This document shows, piece after piece, positions 1-8,183 of a DNA stretch of 64,000 nucleotides. The notes under the pieces are model-generated. The model worked only from the letters and a program-made list of their open reading frames with translations, searched no databases and was not told the origin of the DNA. The DNA comes from Actinomycetes bacterium (GTDB taxonomy: Bacteria > Actinomycetota > Actinomycetes > Mycobacteriales > Mycobacteriaceae): NCBI GenBank assembly GCA_023404955.1, contig JAEXZY010000027.1, positions 1-64,000 on the forward strand, given 5' to 3'. The first letter of the stretch is position 1. Every line of letters starts with the position of its first letter. The position numbers and the translations under genes were made by a program.

Positions 1-653
1 TCGGTGAGCGCCACCCGGCCGACGGCCGCGCCGGCCAGCGCGCCGAACCCCACCTCGCCGTCCACCACGGCGGTCAGCACCGCCGGCGGCACGTCGCGCT
101 CATAGAGCGCGAGCCAGGCGTCGTCGGGCAGCGCGCTCACCGTGACCTCATCGAATGAGCCAGCAGCGACATCTGCTGTCATCACCAGGTTCTCGGCGTC
201 GGTGGGCACGCCGTCGGGAATGCGGAACAGCCGGTCGGGCGCGGAGATCAGTGCCGGCAGCCCGTGTGCGGCGTAGCGGTCGGCCACCGCGGCGATCTCG
301 GCATGGGACGTGAACTGCAGGGGCACAGCCGAATTGGCCCGTCTGGTGGCGCCACCGCCGAAACGCAGGAACCAACCGTCGAGCCACTGTTGCTCGGTGC
401 CGGGCCACGCGAGGGCGGCCGCGTGTTCGAGGTTGCGGATCGCCCCGGCACGCACCGGCTGCTCGGGGACCACCCGGAACGCGACGACGTCGTCGCCGCG
501 GATCGTCACCAGCTCGCCGTGCCGGGTGCGCACGGCCACCGCCGGCTCGACCTGCTCGACATGGCCGATCACATCGGTGAACGGTCGCGCCTCATCCGCC
601 GGGAGTCGATAGCGCAGGCTCACCCGGGAGCCGAGCGGCGGCAGCTGCGGCAC
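1..653 (-). CDS. GNAT family N-acetyltransferase (Rv0428c-like), 3' end outside window
   Basis: An open frame runs leftward from a GTG at 653 to the window edge with no stop, so the C-terminus is missing. The protein begins VPQLPPLGSRVSLRYRL and has an N-terminal SH3-like segment (GHVEQVEPAVAVRTRHGELV). A GNAT-type region follows, with a WLDGWFLRFGGG segment and VPLQ before the cut, which matches the layout of mycobacterial Rv0428c. It starts 3 bases after the stop of def, so the two are probably co-transcribed. The family transfers an acyl group from acyl-CoA to an amine; the substrate is not known to me. The acetyl-CoA binding loop lies in or beyond the truncated part. Confidence 0.8.
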   Translation of the reverse strand, partial: MPQLPPLGSRVSLRYRLPADEARPFTDVIGHVEQVEPAVAVRTRHGELVTIRGDDVVAFRVVPEQPVRAGAIRNLEHAAALAWPGTEQQWLDGWFLRFGGGATRRANSAVPLQFTSHAEIAAVADRYAAHGLPALISAPDRLFRIPDGVPTDAENLVMTADVAAGSFDEVTVSALPDDAWLALYERDVPPAVLTAVVDGEVGFGALAGAAVGRVALT

Positions 654-656
654 GGC

Positions 657-1250
657 TCAGTGACCGAACGGATCGGGGTCCTTGCCGGGCAACCACGTCA
701 GACCGGGCACGCCCCAACCGTGCGACTTCACCGCCCGCTTCGCGCTGCGGGCGTTGCGGCCCACCAGCCGGTCCAGATACAGGAAGCCGTCGAGGTGGCC
801 CGTCTCGTGCTGCAGCATGCGGGCGAAGAGGTCCTCACCCTCCAGCGTGATCGGTGAGCCGTCGGCGTCCAGGCCCGTCACCCGCGCCCACGACGCGCGC
901 CCCGTCGGGAACGACTCGCCGGGCACCGACAGGCATCCCTCGTCGTCGTCGTCGGGATCGGGCATGGTCTCGGGAACCTCGGAGGTCTCCAGCACCGGGT
1001 TGACGACGACGCCGCGCCGCCGCAGCGTCTTGCCGCGCGCGTCGGCGCAGTCGTAGACGAACACCCGCTTGGCGACGCCGATCTGGTTGGCGGCCAACCC
1101 CACTCCGTTGGCGGCGTCCATGGTGTCGTAGAGGTCGGCGATCAGATCGGCGAGATCGGCGGGCAGCGACCCGTCGTCGCCGACGGGGATCGGCTCGGTG
1201 GGGGTGTGGAGAACCGGGTCCCCCACGATGCAGATCGGTCGAACAGCCAT
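657..1250 (-). CDS. def: peptide deformylase
   Basis: This 197-residue protein removes the formyl group from the N-terminal methionine of new proteins. All three family motifs are present: GVGLAANQIG at residues 49-58, EGCLS at 104-108 with the metal-binding Cys106, and HETGH at 148-152 supplying two His ligands and the catalytic Glu. The length matches mycobacterial deformylase. It begins at an ATG with a TAAGCT box 7 bases upstream, which suggests a leaderless transcript. It leads a minus-strand pair with the GNAT gene and is divergent from the DUF3263 gene, as in M. tuberculosis Rv0429c/Rv0430. Confidence 0.97.
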   Translation of the reverse strand: MAVRPICIVGDPVLHTPTEPIPVGDDGSLPADLADLIADLYDTMDAANGVGLAANQIGVAKRVFVYDCADARGKTLRRRGVVVNPVLETSEVPETMPDPDDDDEGCLSVPGESFPTGRASWARVTGLDADGSPITLEGEDLFARMLQHETGHLDGFLYLDRLVGRNARSAKRAVKSHGWGVPGLTWLPGKDPDPFGH

Positions 1251-1257
1251 GCCCGAA

Positions 1258-1263
1258 AGCTTA
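1258..1263 (-). promoter_or_regulatory. putative -10 box of def
   Basis: TAAGCT on the minus strand ends 7 bases before the def ATG. This fits TANNNT and the spacing of a leaderless mycobacterial promoter. No ribosome binding site is visible in the gap. Confidence 0.5.
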
Positions 1264-1387
1264 GGGTGGCGCGCGCGGGCGCCGACTCGCGGTCATTGGT
1301 GCCGATGTCCGTGACCGAGCCGTGATTGAATACGTCCCGAAACCACACTGGTGTCATTTCGACCGTTGGAAGGGTCCAAGAGGCGAT

Positions 1388-1705
1388 ATGGACGGCGCGA
1401 TCGTGCGGACTGACAAGTCAGGGAACTCCGCAGACGGCGCTGAACCCGCCGACGGTCTGACCCGTCGAGAACACGACATCCTGGCATTCGAGCGGCAGTG
1501 GTGGAAGTACGCCGGCTCCAAAGAGGACGCCATCAAGGAGCTCTTCTCGATGTCGGCCACTCGCTACTACCAGGTGCTCAATGCGCTGGTCGACCGGCCC
1601 GAAGCGCTGGCGGCGGATCCGATGCTGGTCAAGCGACTGCGCAGACTCCGCGCGAGCCGGCAGAAGGCGCGCGCGGCGCGGCGCCTCGGCTTCGACGTGA
1701 CCTGA
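1388..1705 (+). CDS. DUF3263 family protein (Rv0430-like)
   Basis: The 105-residue protein starts MDGAIVRTDKSG. The conserved region is FERQWWKYAGSKEDAIKELF, followed by a helical segment with MSATRYYQVLNALVD and a basic C-terminus (RRLRASRQKARAARR). The basic tail and the helix-turn-helix-like middle suggest DNA binding, but the family function is not established. ATG 1388 is preferred over the upstream frame opening at 1322 because AAGAGG lies just before it and the length fits Rv0430. It is followed closely by the LytR_C gene. Confidence 0.85.
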   Translation: MDGAIVRTDKSGNSADGAEPADGLTRREHDILAFERQWWKYAGSKEDAIKELFSMSATRYYQVLNALVDRPEALAADPMLVKRLRRLRASRQKARAARRLGFDVT

Positions 1706-1722
1706 GGCCCTCGGCGAGCCGA

Positions 1723-1728
1723 TACAGT
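1723..1728 (+). promoter_or_regulatory. putative -10 box of the LytR_C gene
   Basis: TACAGT lies 8 bases before ATG 1737. It fits TANNNT and a near-leaderless start; no Shine-Dalgarno sequence is visible. Confidence 0.4.
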
Positions 1729-1736
1729 AGGCGCCG

Positions 1737-2195
1737 ATGAACCAGCGAGAATCCTCAGGACTGCCCCTGCGGGCCATGGTGATGGTCCTGCTGTTCCTCG
1801 GTGTGGTGTTCCTGCTCGTCGCCTTCCAGTCGATGGGCAGCAGCGACGACGACTCCGGCAGCGACTCGATCGCGACGTCGATCACCAGCACCCCCACCAC
1901 ACCGTCGAGCACCGCGCCGCCGGCCAAATCCGAGGTTCGGGTGTTCAACATCTCGAGCACCGAGGGGGCGGCCCAGAGCGCCGCCGACCGGCTGCGCGAG
2001 GCCGGCTGGAACGTGACCGAAACAGGCAACCTCACCCTGCCGGACACGACGGTCACCACGGTGTTCTTCAGCGACGCCCCCGGTGAGCAGCAGGCCGCCG
2101 AGGAGGTGGGCCGGTTGCTCGAAGCGCCGGTCGCCCCACGGGTGCCCGAGCTGACAGAACAGCCGCCGGGCGTGATCGTCGCGGTCACCGGCTAG
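1737..2195 (+). CDS. membrane-anchored LytR_C domain protein (Rv0431-like)
   Basis: This 152-residue protein has a short cytoplasmic head and one membrane segment at about residues 10-30 (LRAMVMVLLFLGVVFLLVAF). A Ser/Asp/Thr/Pro-rich linker follows, then an extracytoplasmic LytR C-terminal domain from about residue 63 (VRVFNISSTEGAAQSAADRL). Such domains are found in cell-wall-associated proteins. In M. tuberculosis the corresponding gene is called tuberculin-related peptide; its exact role is unknown to me. It sits between the DUF3263 gene and sodC, with 10 bases from its stop to the preferred sodC start. Confidence 0.85.
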   Translation: MNQRESSGLPLRAMVMVLLFLGVVFLLVAFQSMGSSDDDSGSDSIATSITSTPTTPSSTAPPAKSEVRVFNISSTEGAAQSAADRLREAGWNVTETGNLTLPDTTVTTVFFSDAPGEQQAAEEVGRLLEAPVAPRVPELTEQPPGVIVAVTG

Positions 2196-2198
2196 GCT
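2193..2198 (+). promoter_or_regulatory. putative -10 box of sodC
   Basis: TAGGCT overlaps the stop codon of the upstream gene and ends 7 bases before ATG 2206. This spacing favours ATG 2206 over GTG 2200 as a leaderless sodC start. Confidence 0.4.
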
Positions 2199-2205
2199 CG
2201 TGCAC

Positions 2206-2928
2206 ATGCTGAGGACCGTCGCCGCCGCCACCTTGTTCGCAGCGCCCGCACTTGCGTTGGCCGCCTGTTCGCCCCCGGGAGACGTGCCCACCGATGCGCC
2301 GGGCACCACACCTGCGGTCTGGACCGGGTCCCCGTCGCCGTCGTCATCGGCCGGTGAGCAGGGGTCCGGCGAGGGCGGTGCCGCCGAGGGACAGGGCCAG
2401 GCCGCCGGCGGGGAGACCCTGAAGGCCGATCTGAAGACCGCCGACGGCACCACTGTCGCCACCGCCGACATCGCGTTCTCCGGTGGGTACGCCACCGTCA
2501 CCGTGCAGACGTCGGCGACCAGCCAGCTCACCCCCGGCTTCCACGGTCTGCACATCCACTCGGTGGGCAAGTGCGAGGCCAACTCCGTCGCTCCGACAGG
2601 CGGCGCCCCCGCGAACTTCAACTCCGCGGGCGGACACCTCCAGGTGCCCGGCCACAGCGGCCATCCCGCCAGCGGCGATCTCGCGTCGCTTCAGGTGCGT
2701 GAGGACGGCTCGGCCAAGCTGGTCACCACCACCGACGCCTTCACCGCCGACCAGCTGCTCGGCGGCGCCGGGACCTCGATCATCATCCACGAGAAGGCCG
2801 ACAACTTCGCCAACATCCCGCCGGAGCGCTACAGCCAGGTCAACGGCGCACCGCCGCCGGATCAGACCACCCTGGCGACCGGCGATGCCGGAGCTCGGGT
2901 GGCGTGCGGTGTCATCACACGCAGCTGA
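2206..2928 (+). CDS. sodC: Cu/Zn-type superoxide dismutase, lipoprotein
   Basis: The enzyme converts superoxide to peroxide and oxygen outside the cytoplasmic membrane. The 240-residue product has a lipoprotein signal with lipobox LAAC (Cys at about residue 21) and a low-complexity Ser/Gly/Pro linker. The SodC domain shows the copper-ligand stretch HGLHIHSVGKC, then GGHLQVPGHSGHP and TSIIIHEKADNF. The length equals that of M. tuberculosis SodC, which is reported as a copper-only enzyme, so zinc may also be absent here. GTG 2200 is an alternative start. The 3' end overlaps the ligase gene. Confidence 0.95.
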   Translation: MLRTVAAATLFAAPALALAACSPPGDVPTDAPGTTPAVWTGSPSPSSSAGEQGSGEGGAAEGQGQAAGGETLKADLKTADGTTVATADIAFSGGYATVTVQTSATSQLTPGFHGLHIHSVGKCEANSVAPTGGAPANFNSAGGHLQVPGHSGHPASGDLASLQVREDGSAKLVTTTDAFTADQLLGGAGTSIIIHEKADNFANIPPERYSQVNGAPPPDQTTLATGDAGARVACGVITRS

Positions 2929-4051
2929 CCGACGGGCTGACCGCCGCATCGATTTCGCCGGGTCCGCCCGGCCCACCCTCGGTGTCGAATGGGAGTTTGC
3001 GCTCGTCGACGCGCAGACGCGCGACCTGAGCAACGAGGCCGCCTCGGTGATCGCCGAGGTGGGTGAGAACCCCCGTGTGCACAAGGAATTGCTGCGCAAC
3101 ACCATTGAGGTCGTGACCGGCGTGTGCGACAGCGCACCCGAGGCGATGGACGATCTGCGTGCCACGCTGCGACCCGTGCGCGACATCGTGCGCGGCCGCG
3201 GCATGGAGCTGTTCTGCGCGGGCACCCACCCGTTCGCGAAATGGTCGGCGCAGCAGCTGACCGACGGACGCCGCTACGCCGAGCTGATCAAGCGTACGCA
3301 GTGGTGGGGTCGGCAGATGCTGATCTGGGGCGTGCACGTGCACGTCGGAATCTCCTCGGCGCACAAGGTGATGCCGATCATCACCTCGCTGCTCGACTAC
3401 TACCCGCACCTGCTCGCGTTGTCGTCGTCGTCGCCGTTCTGGGACGGTGAGGACACCGGCTATGCGAGCAACCGCGCGATGATGTTCCAGCAGCTGCCGA
3501 CGGCGGGCCTGCCGTTCCACTTCCAGGAATGGCGCGAGTTCGAAGGGTTCGTCGCTGATCAGAAGAAGACCGGCATCATCGACCACATGAACGAGATCCG
3601 TTGGGACATCAGGCCTTCCCCACATCTCGGGACCGTGGAGGTGCGGATCTTCGACGGGGTGTCCAACCTGAAGGAGCTCTCCGCCCTCGTCGCGCTGACG
3701 CACTGCCTCATCGTCGATCTCGACCGTCGCCTCGACGCGGGGGAGACGCTGCCGGTGATGCCGCCGTGGCATGTGCAGGAAAACAAGTGGCGCGCAGCGC
3801 GCTACGGGTTGGACGCCATCATCATCCTCGACGCCGACAGCAACGAGCGGCTGGTCACCGAGGACCTCGACGAGCAACTCGAGCGGCTGACCCCCGTCGC
3901 GAAGACTCTCGGCTGCGTCGACGAACTCGCTTCCGTCGCCGACATCTACCGTGACGGCGCCTCCTACCAACGCCAGCGCCGGGTCGCCGAGGAAGCCGAC
4001 GGGGATCTGCGCGCCGTCGTCGACGGGTTAGTCGCCGAGTTGGTGATCTGA
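2909..4051 (+). CDS. glutamate-cysteine ligase family 2 / YbdK-type carboxylate-amine ligase (Rv0433-like)
   Basis: This protein of about 380 residues shows TLGVEWEFALVD near the N-terminus, the ATP-grasp-like GCS2 entry motif. Further on are VHVHVGI, SPFWDGEDTGYASNRA, RWDIRPSPHLGTVEVRI and the conserved tail RDGASYQRQRR. The family joins a carboxylate to an amine using ATP. The physiological substrate of the Rv0433 group is not established, and mycothiol-making bacteria do not need glutathione. I chose GTG 2909, which overlaps sodC by 20 bases; ATG 2885 is a possible longer start. The stop is directly followed by the GTG of the next gene, so the two are translationally linked. Confidence 0.88.
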   Translation: MSSHAADRRADRRIDFAGSARPTLGVEWEFALVDAQTRDLSNEAASVIAEVGENPRVHKELLRNTIEVVTGVCDSAPEAMDDLRATLRPVRDIVRGRGMELFCAGTHPFAKWSAQQLTDGRRYAELIKRTQWWGRQMLIWGVHVHVGISSAHKVMPIITSLLDYYPHLLALSSSSPFWDGEDTGYASNRAMMFQQLPTAGLPFHFQEWREFEGFVADQKKTGIIDHMNEIRWDIRPSPHLGTVEVRIFDGVSNLKELSALVALTHCLIVDLDRRLDAGETLPVMPPWHVQENKWRAARYGLDAIIILDADSNERLVTEDLDEQLERLTPVAKTLGCVDELASVADIYRDGASYQRQRRVAEEADGDLRAVVDGLVAELVI

Positions 4052-4684
4052 GTGCCAACCATCCCGATGTTTCCGCTCGAGGTGGCGATGCTGCCCGGGG
4101 AGACATTGCCGCTGAGGATCTTCGAGCCGCGCTACTCGGCGCTGGTGCAAGCCTGTCTGGCCGCGCACGATCCGGCGTTCGGGGTGGTGCTGATCGCCGC
4201 CGGCCGGGAGGTCGGCGGTGGCGACAGCCGCAGCGATGTCGGCACCATCGCGCACATCATCGAGCACGAGCACCTCGGCGCCGGGCAGTATGTGATGAAA
4301 TGCGCGATGCGCGAACGGTTCCGGGTTCTCGAATGGTTGCCGGACGCGCCGTATCCGCGGGCCGTGATCGAGCCGTGGCCGGACGAACCGGGCGCGCCGG
4401 TGACCGCCGACGCGATCCGGGACATCGAGGACCGGATGGTCGCACTGTTCGAGCGGATCGCCGCTGCACGGGGCGCGGAGGTCAATGCGCGTGACATCGT
4501 GGTCGGCGCCGACGATTCCGGTGACGCCGCGCTGTGGTTGTACGCGTTGACCGCTCGGCTGCCGATGGGTCAGGCCGACCGCTACTCGGTGCTCGCCGCG
4601 CCGACGGTGGCCGACCGGGTGGCCGCACTGTCCGAGGCCGTGGACACGGTGACCGCGATGGTGGAGTTCCAGCTCTCCGAGTGA
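4052..4684 (+). CDS. Lon protease substrate-binding domain protein (Rv0434-like)
   Basis: The 210-residue protein opens with PTIPMFPLEVAMLPGETLPLRIFEPRY, typical of the N-terminal substrate-recognition domain of Lon. There is no ATPase or protease domain. The C-terminal helical part contains LPMGQADRYSVLAAPTVADR. Stand-alone domains of this kind may bind unfolded proteins or act as adaptors, but no client is known. The GTG start abuts the stop of the ligase. It is the last gene of the left conserved block; in M. tuberculosis the AAA ATPase gene would come next, but here about 13 kb intervenes. Confidence 0.88.
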   Translation: MPTIPMFPLEVAMLPGETLPLRIFEPRYSALVQACLAAHDPAFGVVLIAAGREVGGGDSRSDVGTIAHIIEHEHLGAGQYVMKCAMRERFRVLEWLPDAPYPRAVIEPWPDEPGAPVTADAIRDIEDRMVALFERIAAARGAEVNARDIVVGADDSGDAALWLYALTARLPMGQADRYSVLAAPTVADRVAALSEAVDTVTAMVEFQLSE

Positions 4685-5419
4685 TCACCCGCGACGGAAG
4701 TCGTGGGCCCGCAGACGCTGCAGTGCCCGACCGTCGGTGAGTTCATCACGCGACTCGGGATTCAACCAGTAGTGGCGCACCATCCAGTAGAGGGTGGGAC
4801 CACTTGAGGCGAAGCGATCGGCGTTGGCAACGACGAGCGGCTTTCTGTCGCCGAGACTGAAGGCGATCGGATTCCGCGCTTTGGTGTCCGCATGATCGGT
4901 GATGGCTTGTATCTCGTCCCATCGCGCGACGCGCGTGCGGAGGATGTCGCCAAAAGTGATGCCTTCCGGGCCGATCCGCAGGTATCCAGTTTCTCGGCTC
5001 CGCGCGAAAGCCAACAATCCGAGTACCGAGAGGACCAATAGAGAAACGAGGAGATAGCGGCTGACTGCCGACACGGATCCGAACCACACGGTGAACAACG
5101 AGCCGACGACACCGCCGACGAGGGCAGTGCCCCACGTCCGCGCGATGCCAGGGTGAAGGCGAACCGTCGTACCCGAATCACTCCACCCGGCATACGGTGT
5201 CGCCGACGCCTTGAAGGTCAGCACGAGGGCAGCCATGCCTCCGGTGCAGAACACCGCAAGTCCTGCGGACCCGAGCGCGCCGGTCAACGACGCGCGCTGC
5301 GCAGCTAGGAGCGTCTGAACCCAGAATTGAATGGACCCGCCGATGAGCACGGCAACGCCTAACCAAGCAAGCGGCGACAGGCCGCGAGACCAGTTCGGCG
5401 GCGGTGTCACTCCATTCAT
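4685..5419 (-). CDS. multi-pass membrane protein with PH-like C-terminal domain; possible immunity partner
   Basis: The 244-residue protein has about four hydrophobic segments: WLGVAVLIGGSIQFWVQTLL, LAVFCTGGMAALVLTF, ALVGGVVGSLFTVWF and YLLVSLLVLSVLGLLAF. A cytoplasmic domain of about 100 residues follows (GYLRIGPEGITFGDILRTRVA...RWDEIQAI) and resembles bacterial PH-type domains. Its ATG overlaps the stop of the upstream ESX-substrate gene (ATGA), which indicates tight co-translation. I do not recognise a named family. Position and topology suggest it protects against, or anchors, the upstream product; that is inference. Its codons look less GC-rich than the flanking block. Confidence 0.7.
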   Translation of the reverse strand: MNGVTPPPNWSRGLSPLAWLGVAVLIGGSIQFWVQTLLAAQRASLTGALGSAGLAVFCTGGMAALVLTFKASATPYAGWSDSGTTVRLHPGIARTWGTALVGGVVGSLFTVWFGSVSAVSRYLLVSLLVLSVLGLLAFARSRETGYLRIGPEGITFGDILRTRVARWDEIQAITDHADTKARNPIAFSLGDRKPLVVANADRFASSGPTLYWMVRHYWLNPESRDELTDGRALQRLRAHDFRRG

Positions 5420-6777
5420 GAGCCACACAGCACTTCGCCGACCCTCTTACCCACAGACGTCATCCACGAGCCTGCAGCCACCGATGACACGACAGCGAGG
5501 CCCACAGTGCTGCCCGGAATTGGAAAGGGCGCGCCCACCGCTGCGCCGCCCGCTGCTCCGGCTGCGTTGCCTGCGAGGCCGAACGTGCTGGCGAAGACCG
5601 ACACACACTTATCAGCGGGGGTCGGGGCGCGCAAGAAGTCATACATCGCAGTCATTGTGCCAAGCGCCATTCCACCGTATTTCGCTCCGGCCCCGACCTT
5701 CTCGACGGAATCCATCGACAGCATGGGAACCTTGCCGCCGTCATCGACGTGGGCTTCCACTCCAGTCAGCACTTGGCCGATGCTTTCCGGTACGGACGTG
5801 AGCAGGGGGCTGTCGGCCGGAATCACGGCGCTCCTGCCGTCGGGGAGGTTGATCGATGCCGACACAACGCCTTCCGGTGTCTGGCTCACCACATACTGGG
5901 TGCCGTCAGCCCAGTTCATGATCGTTCTCTTGTATCCCCCCGACGTGCGAGTCGAGCTGCTCCGCGATATCAGGTTTCCGTTCGCGTCGACGTGCTCCTC
6001 TTCGACCATGTCCGGAACGCCGCGGGCGTAGTCCTCTTCGTACTCTGTGATGACATGCCGGCTGCCATCCTGCATGATCAGTGTCTTCTCGAAGTGGCCC
6101 TGCTCGTTGTAGCGGGATCGCGTTTCTCGAACTGTCGTACCCATCTCCTCGCCACGCACCGTCGCCTGCTGCAGAAAGCCCAACGCGTTGCTCGGATTCG
6201 GTACATCGTCAGCAGGACGCCTAGCAGCGGGCACCATCAATCCTGGCAGCCCGCCGCTGGGCGGGGTAAAGCCGAACGGCTTGGCCGCTGCCATCACAGC
6301 GTCGGCCGTTGCGGTATCGGCATCGTCGACGGCGAGCAGTAGTTGGTTGACCGCGGCCTGTTCGCTGGCTACGAGCTTCATCAATCGGGAGATCTCGTCG
6401 GCGGATTGCGAGCCGGGGTCGATGAGCACGACCCAGCCCTCCGTGACGTTCAGTGGTCCTCGATCGATTTCGTCAGCCCTGTCCAACAATGCTTTCCGCG
6501 CAGCACCGATCCTGTCGGCGCCTGCCTCGAGAGCTTTGGCGATTGCAGCGATGTACCCGCTGAATTCGACTGAGCTGTGATGGGCGCGGTCGAACATCGC
6601 GGACGCGGCGTCATGGGCTGGACCCTCCCATGCCCTCGTTTCCGGCATGATCGCCAGATTGGTTTTCACACGGTCCACCGCACCCTCGACGGATTCGCCC
6701 GAGGAGCGAACGGCGGGACCGGTAAATCCCAAAGAGTCAGGGTTCCAGCTCTCGAGGCGCGAGCGCGACGGCAACAC
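5416..6777 (-). CDS. ESX (type VII) secretion-substrate-like protein, EspA/WXG-type N-terminus with Gly-rich C-terminus
   Basis: This 453-residue protein has an N-terminal helical domain with a WEG motif (W-x-G) at residues 50-52, like WXG100/EspA-type type VII substrates. A long helical region runs to about residue 170 and a Pro-rich linker follows. The middle has repeated short beta-hairpin-like units ending in DGSRHV, DGTQYV and DGRSAV. The last 54 residues are a Gly/Ala glycine-zipper-like hydrophobic segment (GLAGNAAGAAGGAAVGAPF and on). It follows the EspC-like gene by 3 bases and overlaps the membrane protein gene, so the three form one unit. A secreted membrane-active effector is plausible but unproven. 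GTG 6777 is the start. Confidence 0.72.
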   Translation of the reverse strand: MLPSRSRLESWNPDSLGFTGPAVRSSGESVEGAVDRVKTNLAIMPETRAWEGPAHDAASAMFDRAHHSSVEFSGYIAAIAKALEAGADRIGAARKALLDRADEIDRGPLNVTEGWVVLIDPGSQSADEISRLMKLVASEQAAVNQLLLAVDDADTATADAVMAAAKPFGFTPPSGGLPGLMVPAARRPADDVPNPSNALGFLQQATVRGEEMGTTVRETRSRYNEQGHFEKTLIMQDGSRHVITEYEEDYARGVPDMVEEEHVDANGNLISRSSSTRTSGGYKRTIMNWADGTQYVVSQTPEGVVSASINLPDGRSAVIPADSPLLTSVPESIGQVLTGVEAHVDDGGKVPMLSMDSVEKVGAGAKYGGMALGTMTAMYDFLRAPTPADKCVSVFASTFGLAGNAAGAAGGAAVGAPFPIPGSTVGLAVVSSVAAGSWMTSVGKRVGEVLCGS

Positions 6778-6780
6778 CGG

Positions 6781-7071
6781 TCAGAAAATTCCGCGGAAGC
6801 TTCCGGCCAGATCGGTATCTGTGACCTCATAGGCGTTCCCCGCGCCACGTACCGCCACTCCCATCTTCTCGACGTTCGCGGCGATGTCGTCGGCTTGGGT
6901 GGCAACGTGTCCGCCGACCAGCCGCGCGGCCCACTCAGTCGTGGAACCTGCCAGCCCCGCGGCCGCCTCGGTTGTTTTCCCACCCACGTCCGCACCGCGG
7001 ATCGACGCTGAAGCCGCTCCCACCTGGCTCGCGAACGCCCGCAGGATCTCGGGATCCACCATCAAGGTCAC
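6781..7071 (-). CDS. EspC-like type VII secretion-associated protein
   Basis: The 96-residue protein starts VTLMVDPEILRAFASQVG, which fits the EspC/DUF2580 family of small ESX-secreted helical proteins. It carries a YEVTD motif at residues 81-85, the Y-x-x-x-D/E signal seen at the end of secreted EspB/EspC/PE-type helices. Two predicted helices are separated by a Gly-containing turn. EspC-like proteins usually form a heterodimer with a larger partner encoded next to them, here the 453-residue protein. GTG 7071 is used; ATG 7062 gives a form three residues shorter. Neither has a convincing ribosome binding site. Confidence 0.75.
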   Translation of the reverse strand: MTLMVDPEILRAFASQVGAASASIRGADVGGKTTEAAAGLAGSTTEWAARLVGGHVATQADDIAANVEKMGVAVRGAGNAYEVTDTDLAGSFRGIF

Positions 7072-7123
7072 ATAGTCAGACGTTACTGCAGGCTCGGCAT
7101 GGCTCCTGGCGCCAATTTGCGCC

Positions 7124-7834
7124 CTAGAGCAGGATGCTGTGCAGGAACGAATACGCGGGCGCGTCGTTGTAGTCCCGGTGGTAGCGGCGCATCGCTTCGT
7201 GGGCCGCGGTCGAACGCACATCCCACCGGTGACAACACAACATCTGCGCCACTTCCGGACCCGCGACCTCCACACCGAGGTGGCTGCCCCGCGCGCTGTA
7301 CAGCGTGACCTGCTCGACCATCGTGTTCCGGGCGTCGTCGTCCAGGTCGGGCAGCAGGCTCTCGACGACCCAGGCCGTCGGCTCGTTGTGGTCGAACCCG
7401 GCCTCCCGCAACGCTTTCGGCCAATTCCCGGTCACGGCGGCGGGAACCGGCATGTACTTGGCACCCAGCTGCGCATCCGAGGCATCCATGATGCGGGTCT
7501 TGTGTTCCAACACCGTCGGCTCGTCGACGTCGAAGACCACGGCGTCACTGAGCCACGGCAGACGCCACGCCCGGGTGTCCAGGCCGCCACCCAGCACCAC
7601 CACCTGCGAGACCCCCGCGGCGCCGACGGCCAGCACATAGTCGTCGAACCACTTGGTGCGCGCCGCGCAGTAATCCGGTCCCGACGCCGGCAGGTCTACC
7701 TGCCCGGCGTCGGCTACCAGCAGGTGTGCGTAGGGATCGGTGAACAGCGGGTGGTCGGCCTCGTTCTCCGAGGCGCGGACCGCGGCAACGCTCAGTGCTG
7801 TGCGACCCTGCTGGTCACCGCTGGGACGCATCAT
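7124..7834 (-). CDS. SAM-dependent methyltransferase, TIGR00027 / leucine carboxyl methyltransferase-like family
   Basis: The 236-residue protein has an N-terminal VAAVRASENEADHPLFTDPYA segment typical of the mycobacterial TIGR00027 family. The SAM-binding motif VVVLGGGLDTRAWRLPW is followed by the acidic motif VFDVDEP. Family members are abundant in mycobacteria and most have no assigned substrate. It is shorter than many members (about 260-310 residues), mainly in the region before the C-terminus. The ATG-ATG start lies inside the end of mrpG on the same strand (20-base overlap), so it is probably the last gene of the Mrp transcript. The ESX cassette follows 52 bases downstream. Confidence 0.85.
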   Translation of the reverse strand: MMRPSGDQQGRTALSVAAVRASENEADHPLFTDPYAHLLVADAGQVDLPASGPDYCAARTKWFDDYVLAVGAAGVSQVVVLGGGLDTRAWRLPWLSDAVVFDVDEPTVLEHKTRIMDASDAQLGAKYMPVPAAVTGNWPKALREAGFDHNEPTAWVVESLLPDLDDDARNTMVEQVTLYSARGSHLGVEVAGPEVAQMLCCHRWDVRSTAAHEAMRRYHRDYNDAPAYSFLHSILL

Positions 7835-8183
7835 GGTCGCCGGGTTCCCGATCGCCGGCGAAATCATGCATCTCGTCGGTGGTCATCAGATCGTCGCGAA
7901 TGTTCTGCTCGCGATAGGCCAGCTGGCCCACCCGGTTGGCGATCACCGGCGCGGTGATCGCGGTGAACAACCCGGTCAGGATCAGCATGCCGACGTCGAC
8001 GTGACCACGCAGCCGCAACGCCGCGCCCAGTAGCACGAGCAGCAGTCCGAGCACCTGGGGCTTGGTGGCCGCGTGCATGCGGGAGAGGGTGTCGGGGAAG
8101 CGGACCACACCGATCGCCGCGGTCAGCGCGAGCCCCGATCCGCTGAGGATCAGCGCCGCCGCCGCCACATCGAAGGCGTTCAT
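7815..8183 (-). CDS. mrpG: Na+/H+ antiporter subunit G
   Basis: The 122-residue protein has three membrane segments. The signature region is GVVRFPDTLSRMHAATKPQVLG, in the conserved first half of MrpG/MnhG/PhaG. The charged C-terminal tail (DEMHDFAGDREPGDHDASQR) is longer than usual and cytoplasmic. It is a subunit of the Mrp complex, which exports Na+ in exchange for H+. The start overlaps the end of mrpF (ATGA). Confidence 0.93.
   Translation of the reverse strand: MNAFDVAAAALILSGSGLALTAAIGVVRFPDTLSRMHAATKPQVLGLLLVLLGAALRLRGHVDVGMLILTGLFTAITAPVIANRVGQLAYREQNIRDDLMTTDEMHDFAGDREPGDHDASQR

Noticed and set aside
2483..2908. The upstream part of the long frame that contains the carboxylate-amine ligase
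   Set aside because: It overlaps sodC out of frame and is Pro/Ser/Arg-rich; ligase homology begins only after about 2930, so the start was set at 2909.
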